DNA of 64,000 nt from Artemisia argyi (Eukaryota > Streptophyta > Magnoliopsida > Asterales > Asteraceae): assembly GCA_030686995.1 (NCBI GenBank), contig CM060694.1:92223844-92287843 (forward strand), in the 5' to 3' direction. The position numbers and the translations under genes are program-made. The notes below the pieces were generated by a model. The model saw only the letters and a list, made by a program, of their open reading frames with translations. It was not told where the DNA came from and did not search any database. Below, one piece after another: positions 13,804 to 23,739 of this stretch. Within the stretch, counting starts at the first letter, position 1. Each line of letters opens with the position of its first letter.

Positions 13804-14902
13804 CTTTCAATAAAAAAATTTAATCATAAATATTTTTAAACTATATTATTTTTCAAATGAGTTAATATTTATCGAACACCGGTTCGTAACAACGTTACAA
13901 ATAACTACGTGAAGTTATTTTGGAATATATTAAGACACCTGAACGGATATCACCGTACACGTGACATATCACCGTCATTTACAACACAAATCTAAAACAC
14001 CGATTACAATGTATTATTTAGGTCGCAAGTCAGAGGAATTTCATTGCTAGTCATAGCAGTACACCATCACATTTGAGCACCGTTGTGATTCATACCACCT
14101 GTCAGGTGAGTTCATGGTCCCACATTTTTTAATTGTTTTTAAACCCCGTGGGGAGATACATGCTATATATCGAACACAAGTATTTTCTGTATGCTATTAT
14201 CACCTGATATTGCCTAAGTTGACACTTGTGCTACAAGTCCCTCATATCACGAACCTTAATCACGTGCGAGTGAGCGCGAATAAAGTTGATAGATCTATTG
14301 GAATGGAAGCCCGCCTCTGTCAAGGTGATTACTTGGCAGGAGGTGTGCTATTTTCGAGGTATTATGGAAATTTGGCACATTTCCTGTCACCGAGGGCCCC
14401 TTGTCATTTACATCCGCTGTGGTGTAGATGATTGTTATTATCTTTATGATATGTCAAATCAATGTTAAGGCTTGCGTTTCTTGAGGCTTAGGAGCAATAT
14501 TTCACCAGTTTAGTCAAGACCTGTCTATCTTGGCTTGTTTATTTCAAATACTTGGCTTGTGTTCACACTATTACTATTTAAACTACTATGGATTCACTCA
14601 ACCTTTGTGTTGACTTTTTAAGCATGTTTATCTCAGGAAATTAGCAAGCATGGCGGTACGGAGCTGGCAAAGGGCACAAGACCTCCCTTTTGATTTCAAT
14701 AATTATATCATTCTTTACAAACTCATCACTTCTTTTGCTAAACAATTAACATTTTAGAAAAATGTTTGTAACTCTGAATATTTGAGTTTTCATGGAATGA
14801 TATTGACTATCTTTTGAATTGTTTTCTATGAGTATGACTGTGTACTAAACTGTAATGACCCCGATTAGACTTCCGCTGCTTATCAATTTTCGGGGTGTTA
14901 CA

Positions 14903-15151
14903 GAAAAGATAAAGAAGATTCATGACTCAAAAATCAAAAACCGCGTTTTCAACGTTGGTGACCGAGTCCTTCTTTTCAACTCTAGACTCAAGATCTTCTC
15001 AGGGAAACTAAAAACCCGTTGGACTGGCCCATTCACTATCGCAAAGGTTTATCCTTATGGCACCGTTCATATTTTTAATAGGATTGGTTTTGCTATTGCT
15101 AGAGGTGTTGGGGCCCAGTTGGTTTCTCGGCTGCCCACCAATTTCTTGTAA
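14903..15151 (+). pseudogene. Athila-type integrase C-terminal fragment (element G)
   Basis: About 82 codons read in frame from the B junction to a TAA at 15149-15151. The segment Asn-Val-Gly-Asp-Arg-Val-Leu-Leu, followed by Lys-Leu-Lys-Thr-Arg-Trp-x-Gly-Pro-Phe-Thr and Pro-Tyr-Gly-Thr-Val, is the characteristic end of Athila integrase, distinct from the Tekay GPF module of A and B. The last 25 residues no longer look like the family, so a frameshift near 15085 is probable. The rest of this pol must lie left of element B, outside the window. Confidence 0.8.
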
Positions 15152-15607
15152 AATCCTATTTATTGTTAATAATATTGATGGTTTATAAAAAAAAAAAATA
15201 AAAATAAAAAAATAAAAAAAAAATAATAATAATAATAATAATGTGTTTGTGTGTATATATAACTAAAGTGAAAAATGATGTTCCCACAGTTAGCTTAGAA
15301 TATTGCCTTTTTCTGTTCAAAGAGTCAGCATAATAGCCGGTACTTTGAATATTGAGGACAATATTCAATTCTAAGTGTGGGGGGGGGGGGGGATTCTAGC
15401 TAATATTATCACATTATACCTTCTAGTACCCCAGTTTTTTGCCAAAATTTAAAAAAAAAAATTCACTTTATTTCAAAAAATTTTGTGGTTATCAGTCCAC
15501 CATGTCTAACCGACAAAAGGACTGGCTAATCCAACAGCAAATGGCTCTTGGTAAAGATAACTCAAATCCGTTGATGGCTGACAATTTGCCGAAAATTGTA
15601 TGGTATT
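15152..15607 (+). other. Athila G 3' noncoding region, first part
   Basis: Noncoding. It holds an A-rich tract with an (AAT)n run (15186-15242), a G-run preceded by CTAAGTGTG (about 15375-15393) that resembles the purine tract of Athila elements, and the first copy of a degenerate repeat of about 100 bp (15487-15587) that continues after the C insertion at 23390. Confidence 0.65.
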
Positions 15608-15798
15608 TGATGAGGCAAAAAGTGAACCACTTTTAAGGGGTCATTTAAGCCCGAATTCGAGATTATTTGATCAATTATTGCCTTAAATCGTTACTTTTGT
15701 CATTTTAGGTACTTTTGGAGAGAAATCTGGAAAAGGAAGCATTTTGGCAAAGTCTCAATTTTCCTTGCTGGAACAGTACTTGATGGCGTCAAGGCTCT

Positions 15799-17220
15799 TG
15801 ATGCGTGGGAATTGCACCAGGTTTTACCTCTCGAGGGATCTCGAGAAGCTTACAACCCCCACCAGGCAGTGTACCTGATCGTTGTAGTATAGTATAGTGA
15901 CAAGTACCGGGGGATTGATCGTCCAACTTGGGAATAGTGTCGCTAGGATTAGAAAACCTATAAACTAGGTCTAGAGATAAGGGATGATTCTTTTTGTATT
16001 TTTATGTTTTTAGGAAAGCAATTAAAAATCTCGGTTTTGAAGGAGTTGGGCGGAATTAGTTGCTAATCAACTAACCCAATTACTAAGATGCAATCAAAAT
16101 AAAATACAAAAAATGAAAATAAACTAAATTAAGATAGAGGTGTGAGCAATATATGGGAGAATTGTGTTTACTTAGGTTTCACTACTCCCTAGATATCTTT
16201 TACAGGTTAATTACTTGTTACAGTTGCGTGGATGACGGGTTGTATTCCTTAATACCATTCATGGGGTGGCGTACTTACTTCCTCAATCCTATAAGCTCCT
16301 ACTTCACTCCTATGTCGAGCCGGCTAAGAAGCTCCTAACATGGGATCACTAGAATTCGCTCATGCATTAAATACAACCATAAAAACCTAGTACACATCGG
16401 TTCATGTTTCTTAAGACGTTCAAGCATGTTACACAATGGAGATCTACCAGTTTTCTTAAGCCTAACATTGAAATCAATCATCCATTACAACTATAAACAA
16501 GCAATCAACCTATAATCAACATCTAGGTTTCATTACATCTAAGCAAACACATGAAAGATCTAGCCTAGCATGTTAAAATCAAGACAAGCATAAGATATAT
16601 TCAAACAACACATAGACATATTGAATGAATTGAAAGAGGACTTATCTTAATTGAACATGAAAGGTTTCAAGGGGTGAAAACCCTTGAAAATACTGTTACA
16701 AACGACCTAGGGTTTATTAGGTTCGACCCTAGTATCCTCCACACAAGTTCCTCTCTTAATAAATGAAAAATAGAAAAGTATATATAGATTTTGTGAGGTG
16801 ACGGCGTCAAGAGTAAATTTCTGACGCCGTCATCTCGCCGCCAATAAACTCCTCGGACTGCCTAGATCTGGGTTTGACGCCGTCACGTGTAGTCCATCTT
16901 CAGGCCGTCACCAAAATAACTCTTGACGCCCTTCTCATGATGCCTTCAGGTTTTCACTGGGTCGTCATGGATTTTACTCCTAACGCCGTCATAATTTCCT
17001 TCTTGACGCCGTCAGGTAATGTTCTCAGCATGGAAAATTAAGTCTTTGCCATTTTCTTCACTTTTATGCTCCAAAAACGTCCAAAATGCTTCCTTTTCCA
17101 GAATTCACTCCCAAAGTACCTAAAATCACAAAAGGAACGATTTAGGGCAATATTCGATCAAATAAATTCAATTCCGGGCTTAAATGAACCCCTAAAAACG
17201 GTTCCTTTTTCGCCTCATCA
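15799..17220 (-). mobile_element. Solo LTR of the C/D family, TSD GCTCT
   Basis: This is a single LTR of 1422 bp in reverse orientation. On the plus strand it starts TGATGCGTGGG and ends CGCCTCATCA. It is bounded by the perfect duplication GCTCT at 15794-15798 and 17221-17225. No internal region is present, so it probably arose by recombination between the two LTRs of a full element. A minus-strand TATA (16779-16786) lies next to its own copies of the TGACG-type palindrome (16799-17014). It inserted into an LTR of its own family. Confidence 0.92.
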
Positions 17221-17230
17221 GCTCTCCACA

Positions 17231-17458
17231 TGACGGCGTCAAGAGTTACAAAAGTGGTGGATGTGGAAAATACACGTGACGATCCAGAGAGTTTTTGTGC
17301 ATAGGAGATGACGGCGTCACCCAAGGCCATCATGGTCCAAGTATTAGTGACGGCCCAGAGGAAAATCCTACATGACGGCGTCACAAGTAGATCTAGGCAA
17401 TATGATTTCATTATGGCGGCGAGTTGACGGCGTCACAACTTAATACATGACGTCGTCA
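17231..17458 (+). promoter_or_regulatory. Array of TGACG(C/G)CGTCA palindromes upstream of TATA, C 5' LTR
   Basis: Copies lie at 17231-17241, 17309-17319, 17373-17383, 17425-17435 and 17448-17458 (the last reads TGACGTCGTCA), with further half-sites between them. Each 11-mer is two inverted TGACG half-sites. TGACG is the core bound by plant TGA-type bZIP factors (established), but binding to this spacing is an inference. The array ends about 12 bp before a TATA box. The same array occurs in all five LTRs of this family in the window. Confidence 0.65.
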
Positions 17459-17470
17459 CCCTGTAAAATC

Positions 17471-17478
17471 TATATATA
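17471..17478 (+). promoter_or_regulatory. TATA box, C 5' LTR
   Basis: TATATATA within a conserved CTATATATAG, just downstream of the palindrome array. The 3' LTR copy is at 22428-22435, the solo LTR copy at 16779-16786 (minus strand), and D has the equivalent near 25327 and 43394. Confidence 0.65.
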
Positions 17479-18438
17479 GTTTTCCAAATTTCATTCATTA
17501 GAGTGCAACTTTGAGGGAAAAACCCTAGGCCGAATTTTACAGCTTTTTCAAGGGTTCCAACCCTTTGAATCTTTCATGTTTAATTAAAGATAAGTACTCC
17601 TTCAAATCATTCAATATATCTATGTGTTGTTTGATTATATCTTACGCTTGTCTTCAATTTAACATGCTAGGCTAGATTTCTTTTGTGTTTGCTTAGATGT
17701 AGTGAAACCTAGATGTTAATTATGGGTTGATTGTTTGTTTATAGTTGTTATGGATGATTGTATTCGATGTTAGGCTTAAGAAAACTGGCAGACTTCCATT
17801 GGTAACTTGCTTGAACGTCTTAAGAAACATGATTGGAGGTGTACTACGATTTTTGGTTGTATTTAATGCGTAGGAGAATTCTAATGATCCCATGTTAGGA
17901 GCTTCTAACGGCTCGACATAGGAGTGAAGTAGGATCCTATAGAGTTAGGGAATATTGTACACGGCCCTACGACTAGTATTAAGGATTATGACCCGTCATC
18001 CATGCAATTGTAACAAGCTATCAACCTGTAAAAGATATATAGGGAGTAATGAAACCTAAGTAAACACAAATTTCCTCATTATTGTTTCCACCACTAGTAT
18101 AATTAGTTTAATTTTCATTTCTGTTATTTTATTTTTTTTGCATCTTAGTTTATTGGGTTAGTTGGCTAGCAACTAATTCTACCCACTCTTCCAAAACCTG
18201 AGATTTTACTTGCTTTTATAAAATATAAAAATACAAAAAGAATCATCCCTCACCTCTAGACCTAGTTTAGGAGGCTTTCTAATCCTAGCGACACTATTCC
18301 TGAGTTGAACGATCAATGCCCCGGTACTTGTCACTATACTATACTACAATGATCAGGTACACTGCCTGGTGGGGGTTGTAAGCTTCTCAAGATCCCTTGA
18401 GAGGTAAAACCTGGTGCGATCCCCACGTATCAAATTTT

Positions 18439-18457
18439 TGGCGCCGCAGCCCGGGGA
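18439..18457 (+). other. Primer-binding site of element C (tRNA-Asp type)
   Basis: TGGCGCCGCAGCCCGGGGA lies six bases after the LTR end. It is near-complementary to the 3' end of plant tRNA-Asp (a family standard is TGGCGCCGTTGCCGGGGA), which is the primer site typical of Athila elements. Confidence 0.8.
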
Positions 18458-18594
18458 GTAGTTATTGTCTAGGTTAGGATTTCTTTTTATTAGGTCTACT
18501 TGCTAGATTCCTTTCTAGTAAGATTTTATTTTTATTTTTAGGTTTTCTTTAGTCTATCTTGTTTCTTTGTTTCCTTTGTTCGTAAACTAACTCG

Positions 18595-19491
18595 ATGAAT
18601 AACAATAGCATTGATCATTTGATTCATGTTAATCGTGTTTTTCGTCGTAGGATTTTCCAAATGCCCGCCCCAATCCCTTTAGTGGAAAATGAGAACCCAC
18701 CTAACCTCTCGCCTAACCATCACTTTGACAATAATTTTGAGATGCAGGAGTCTGACCATGATAATGACCATAGGGCTAGTCCTTTTTACTATTCGGACTT
18801 CGATGAGGACCTAGATGATGGTGACGTAATTAATGAGAATAGGATGGAAGATGAAGTGGACCCTTTTAGGTATGTCGAGCCTAGAACAAGGATTAAGAAT
18901 GATAGCTCATTTAATATGCAATTTCCTTGTAAAATTGGATTTAGGAGCTTTGATGCCTACCTTAACTCATCTCTACCAATGAACATAATCTCGCGTAGTG
19001 AATACAATAAAATCAGGGTAGATGAGTTAGAATACAAAGGAGATAATATTATTTCTAGGGCAATGACATTGCATGTGTTTGTAGGAAGCTTTGTTTATCT
19101 TGTTGAGTTCATGGTTATGGAGAATCTAGGAGAATTTATCGATAGTAAGTTAACCCAAGTTGGGTTTGGAAAACCCTTCAAAAGGTTAACCAACCTTGAT
19201 GAAAAACTTATGGAAGGGTTAATTACATTCTCGAATGGGGATGAAGATTTTGTTTACCAAATGCCCCGTGCACACCCTAGGTTCAAGGATTTTTCTATGG
19301 AGAAATGTAGTAGGTATCCACCCCTAGAAATGCTAAGTGAAAATGATAAAAGAAAAGGGCTTAAATATCCTCATGAAAAGAATAAAAGGTATTATCGCGG
19401 ATGTTTAGAGCTAAGTGATGACTATAAGAAAGATATGGCGACTATTAGATGGCTCACCCTAGGGTATGTGAGCATAAACGATACACGATAG
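18595..19491 (+). CDS. Retropepsin-fold-like ORF of element C (298 aa)
   Basis: I chose the first ATG of the frame, 163 bases after the LTR. Residues 1-95 are low-complexity and acidic (many Asp, Glu, Asn). Residues about 100-225 contain Pro-Cys-Lys-Ile-Gly-Phe, then Leu-Pro-Met-Asn-Ile-Ile-Ser, then a Phe-Val-Gly-Ser-Phe-Val-Tyr strand, then Gly-Phe-Gly-Lys-Pro-Phe. That order mimics the Athila aspartic protease domain, but the position of the Asp-Thr/Ser-Gly motif is occupied by Asn-Ser-Ser-Leu-Pro. It is homologous by eye to the second half of the D ORF (28260-29387). No gag, RT or integrase accompanies it. A catalytic protease is unlikely; function is unknown. The frame is intact, which suggests recent or ongoing constraint. 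Confidence 0.65.
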   Translation: MNNNSIDHLIHVNRVFRRRIFQMPAPIPLVENENPPNLSPNHHFDNNFEMQESDHDNDHRASPFYYSDFDEDLDDGDVINENRMEDEVDPFRYVEPRTRIKNDSSFNMQFPCKIGFRSFDAYLNSSLPMNIISRSEYNKIRVDELEYKGDNIISRAMTLHVFVGSFVYLVEFMVMENLGEFIDSKLTQVGFGKPFKRLTNLDEKLMEGLITFSNGDEDFVYQMPRAHPRFKDFSMEKCSRYPPLEMLSENDKRKGLKYPHEKNKRYYRGCLELSDDYKKDMATIRWLTLGYVSINDTR

Positions 19492-19926
19492 CCCATGACC
19501 TTAAGTCTAGCTACAAGACTCGTAAATAAAGAAAAGCGCTTCTTAGGAGGCAACCCATGTTTTATGTGTTTTTAATTGTTTGAATCTTATTTGCTTCCGT
19601 ATGCATGCTTTATTTTTATTGTTGGTAGATCATGTTTCAAAATAAAATTGTGAAAATGCTTTATTTTGTTGTTTAACACCGTCTTAACTTCATATAAAGG
19701 TATTTTGTAAAAGCTAAGTGTAAGGGGAAACCCCAAATTTGTTTCTAAGAACGAAATTGATCTTGATTCGCCACAATATTAAATGAACATGTGCATTAGT
19801 ACTTGTTAGAGTCAAATGCTTGTATCGAGTCATAATGATATTTTGTAGGATTTTCCAAGAAGTAGGACATAAGTTTTTCCAGAAATTTTCCGGAAACTTA
19901 ACGTAAAGATTTCTGCAGGTCACTTC

Positions 19927-19960
19927 TGACGGCATCAGGAATTAATACCTGACGGCGTCA
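19927..19960 (+). promoter_or_regulatory. Pair of TGACG-type palindromes in the C internal region
   Basis: TGACGGCATCA at 19927 and TGACGGCGTCA at 19950, start-to-start 23 bp. Element D has two copies with the same 23-bp spacing (27792 and 27815). Location about 450 bp after the ORF is unusual for a promoter element. Role unknown. Confidence 0.45.
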
Positions 19961-21944
19961 TGTGTAAAATTCTGGAAATTTTGCGAGTTTTGTTTTTCTA
20001 ACGGAATCTTAAAGTTTTTGTTGATTCTTTAGTTTTATAAACTCCAGGAAATCTGCAAACATTCATTCCACAAGCATTATATCTTAAATTGTTTTCTAGG
20101 ATTTGTTAGTATATATAGATTGCCGCCGATTTTATGCGAGGTTGTCTTGTTTGTTTTCTCAGGTTTAACAGGTTATATATGACAAGAAGATGATTTATTT
20201 TTCTGGAAGGGAAGCTTTGAATGTTCATTTTCTTGGAGGAAGATCTAACCTTGTTACCACACTATCCACATCGAACGAATCAGGGGAGTATTTGTTTTCA
20301 TTCTTTTACCTATTTCACTTTTACATTCTTTAATTGAACATTGGGGACAATGTTCATCCTAAGTGTAAGGGGAGGGTAAATGATGATACCTTATAGGATA
20401 CTATTGCACTTGAGTTTGTTTGTTTGATGGTAGGTGTGTAATAAACCTAAGAGAAATACTTGTTAGTGTAATTTTAGCGCCAAATTTAAAATTTTTAACA
20501 ACATTTAGGAGTGAAACTTTAGCCTTAGCAAGCGTCTCATGGATAGGAGTTGTATGACTAGCACAAAACCTTACCATTCAAAAACAATTTACACCCAAAT
20601 ATGTGAGGTTCGCCTTTAGATTTGATAGGAAAAGCATTCATTATTAGTGCTTATGAGTGTACCGGTAGCATTTCGATTCTAGACCTTGCGTTTGTGATGC
20701 ATCCCGAGACCGCTAGTGAGACTACATTCATGTAGTAGGATCTACTACATGATAAGAGCCATTAGGATCACCCTTGTGTTAAACCAGTATCATACTTACT
20801 GGACCATTTAAGTCATATTACTTGACTAGTAAAGTCAATTAATTTTTCCCACACCTTAGTGTTGTAGTCATTTTTAGTACACGAAACCCGTAGTACACCC
20901 CTCCGAGCCTATCTTTTCGTTTCTAACTTTAAGCATTTTACTTAAAGGAAGAATTTGTTACAAACCACCCAAATGTGCAACCAAATCGCCTTAGCCTTCC
21001 TTGTATGCACTCATCCTTAGTGCATTATTGTTATTTGTTTAAACCCTTAGTTGATTATCTAATTGATTACATGGTTGCTAAGTCGAGTCATATCTTGTAC
21101 ATATTGTTTTGGGACGATTGGGACTCATGGGTAAAGTACTAGTGTTATGGAGTAATGGGAAGAACATCATATATTAGCCCCATATGTGCGTTAATCTTAA
21201 AAGTCCTCCAAGTCTTTTTATTATCTTAATTCGAGTTATTAGATTAGTTTATTGTAAAGTATGTAAAAATTCAAGTGTAAGGGGAATGTACATTTCCTAT
21301 GATGTATTATTTTGGATGGTAGGGTAAGAGTGTATGCAAAAAAAAAAATCAAAAAATCAAAAAATCAAGAAAAAGAAAAAAAAAATAGAAAAAGAAAAGA
21401 GAAAAAAACATACGGACTACCATCCCATTTCATTTTATGTTTGTTTTAAGTTTTTGTTATTTTTGATCTATTAGCTTAAGTCGAGTCTAGTCTTGGCTTA
21501 GCAACACCATATTGTACATGTAATTAACTAAGATGATTAACTCGCCACCAGTAAATATTGCCTTTATCCAACAAAACCGTGTATTCCATATCCCTACACC
21601 TAACGTTATAACCCTTTGAAAGACCTCTTTGATAGTTTATCCTAGGTGCTTACGCCAAGTGGTGGAGGTTTGATCCTTTCCCAAGCCTATGGTAATCTAT
21701 TTTGCTACGACAGGTAGTGAGATATGTTTTCCAATTCCATATTGTGATATATACTTTATTACACCCGAGAGATGTGAGTATCTAAACACTATTTGTGAGG
21801 TGCTAGTGTGTGACCTCCGTGCTTGTCTTTGGTCTTTAGTAGAACGATTATTTGTTGTAATTACTTTTATATTAGTGTTAAATGACCCCTAACTTGTATT
21901 TTGATTAGAATAAAAGCGCATTTGCTTGAGGACAAGCAAATCTC

Positions 21945-21959
21945 AAGTGTAAGGGTATT
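21945..21959 (+). other. Polypurine tract of element C
   Basis: AAGTGTAAGGGTATT directly precedes the 3' LTR start TGATGAGG. It corresponds to the plus-strand primer. Three near-identical copies occur upstream in the internal region. Confidence 0.6.
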
Positions 21960-23389
21960 TGATGAGGCGAAAAGTGAACCACTTTTAAGGGGTCATTTAA
22001 GCCCGAATTCGAGATTATTTGATCAAATATTGCCCTAAATCATTCCTTTTGTCATTTTAGGTACTTTTGGAGAGAAATCTGGAAAAGGAAGCATTTTGAA
22101 CGTTTTTTGAGCATAAAAGTGAAGAAAACGGCAAAGTCTCAATTTTCCTTGCTGGAACAGTACCTAACGGTGTCAAGGCTCTCCACATGACGGCGTCAAG
22201 AGTTACAAAAGAGGTGGATGTGGAAAATACACGTGACGATCCAGAGAGTTTTTGTGCATAGGAGCTGACGGCGTCACCCACGGCCGTCATGGTCCAAGTA
22301 TTAGTGACGACCCAGAGGAAAATCCTACATGACGGCATCACAAGTAGATCTAGGCAATACGATTTCATTATGGCGGCGAGTTGACGGTGTCACAACTTAA
22401 TACATGACGCCGTCACCCTGTAAAATCTATATATAGTTTTCCAAATTTCATTCATTAAGGTGCAACTTTGAGTGAAAAACCCTAGGCCGAATTTTACAGC
22501 TTTTTCAAGGGTTCCAACCCTTTGAATCTTTCATGTTTAATTAAAGATAAGTACTCCTTCAAATCATTCAATATGTCTATGTGTTGTTTGATTATATCTT
22601 ACGCTTGTATTCAATTTAACATGCTAGGCTAGATTTCTTTTGTGTTTGCTTAGATGTAGTGAAACCTAGATGTTAATTATGGGTTAATTGTTTGTTTATA
22701 GTTGTTACGGATGATTGTATTCGATGTTAGGCTTAAGAAAACTGGCAGACTTCCATTGGTAACTTGCTTGAACGTCTTAAGAAACACGATCGGAGGTGTA
22801 CTACGATTTTTGGTTGTATTTAATGCGTAGGAGAATTCTAATGATCCCATGTTAGGAGCTTCTAACGGCTCGACATAGGAGTGAAGTAGGATCCTATAGT
22901 GTTAGGGAATATTGTACACGACCCTACGACTAGTATTAAGGAATATGACCCGTCATCCATGCAATTGTAACAAGCTATCAACCTGTAAAAGATATCTAGG
23001 GAGTAATGAAACCTAAGTAAACACAACTTTCCTCATTATTGTTTCCACCACTAGTATAATTAGTTTAATTTTCATTTCTGTTATTTTATTTTGATTGCAT
23101 CTTAGTTTATTGGGTTAGTTGGCTAGCAACTAATTCTGCCCACTCTTTCAAAACCCGAGATTTTACTTGCTTTTATAAAATATAAAAATTCAAAATGAAT
23201 CATCCCTCACCTCTAGACCTAGTTTAAGAGGCTTTCTAATCCTAGCGACACTATTCCTGAGTTGAACGATCAATCCCCCAGTACTTGTCACTATACTATA
23301 CTACAACGATCAGGTACACTGCCTGGTGGGGGTTGTAAGCTTCTCGAGATCCCTTGAGAGGTAAAACCTGGTGCGATTCCCATGTATCA
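21960..23389 (+). repeat. 3' LTR of element C (1430 bp)
   Basis: It starts TGATGAGGCG and ends CATGTATCA, followed by the duplication GTATT. It is the uninterrupted reference copy of this LTR. It carries palindrome copies from 22165 to about 22417, TATA at 22428-22435, and a conserved 3' part with the block AAGCTTCTCGAGATCCC near the end. Confidence 0.92.
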
Positions 23390-23739
23390 GTATTCAACTC
23401 ACCATATCCTAAAAAGTAAAACAGTTGGCTAGCCCGCAAGGTTATGGCTTATGGTAAAGGCAGTGGAAAAGCCATAATTGGTAATAAACTCACCAAGATG
23501 ATGACTATATTCCATCAAGAGTTGGCTAGTCCAGAAGCAAACGGCTTCTAGTAAAGACAAATCAAAACGTTGACAGCTGGTGTTTGCTCAAAATCATATG
23601 GTTATCAGTGTACCATAGTTCTTACTTGAACTGAAACATTTGGCTACTACAGAAGTAATGGCTTTTGGTAAAGAGATTCAAATCCATTAAGTTTTCTCAA
23701 AAGATTGCTAGGGACTAGCAATATTTTAGTGTGGGGGAT
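23390..23739 (+). other. Athila G 3' noncoding region, second part, with degenerate tandem repeat
   Basis: It continues the noncoding tail of G after the C insertion. Copies of a degenerate unit (TTGGCTA...GGCTT.TGGTAAAG) begin near 23425, 23522 and 23640, and a fourth lies at 15524 on the other side of element C. The region ends with TTTTAGTGTGGGGGAT, a typical Athila polypurine tract, at 23725-23739. Confidence 0.65.

Larger units (their letters stand above)
15608..18432 (+). repeat. 5' LTR of element C, interrupted by a reverse solo LTR
   Basis: The LTR is in two pieces, 15608-15798 and 17226-18432. Joined they would match the uninterrupted 3' LTR at 21960-23389. The break falls in the phrase ending AAGGCTCT, and the intact 3' LTR has AAGGCTCTCCACATG at the same place (about 22175-22189), so the pre-insertion site is known. 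The LTR carries the TGACG-type motif array and TATA box described separately. Confidence 0.9.
19492..21959 (+). other. Element C 3' noncoding region with repeated polypurine-like motifs
   Basis: A stretch of 2.5 kb without a credible gene. The motif AAGTGTAAGGGG recurs at 19716-19727, 20361-20372 and 21273-21284, with a final AAGTGTAAGGG at 21945-21955 next to the LTR. It also holds a pair of TGACG-type palindromes (19927-19960) and an A-rich AAAATC repeat (21337-21412). The same landmarks appear in the same order, reversed, in element D (25808-28259), so this long noncoding segment is a conserved part of the family. Confidence 0.7.
15608..23389 (+). mobile_element. Element C, complete non-autonomous Athila-derived element, TSD GTATT
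   Basis: Both LTRs begin TGATGAGGC and end (C/A)(C/T)GTATCA. The 5-bp duplications GTATT at 15603-15607 and 23390-23394 are identical, which fixes both ends. Inside are a tRNA-Asp-type primer site, one ORF (18595-19491) and a 2.5-kb noncoding 3' region. Without the nested solo LTR and its duplication the element is about 6.35 kb. It has no gag zinc knuckle, reverse transcriptase, RNase H or integrase, so it would depend on proteins from another Athila element. Element D and the solo LTR belong to the same family. Confidence 0.9.

Noticed and set aside
17142..17411. Antisense frame recurring in C/D LTRs (also 22057-22368, 25399-25593, 43463-43657)
   Set aside because: Repeated only because the LTR repeats; the frame is produced by the TGACG-type motif array, and stop positions differ among copies.
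18439..18457. tRNA gene or fragment
   Set aside because: Only the 18-19 bases complementary to a tRNA 3' end are present, placed next to an LTR; it is a primer-binding site.
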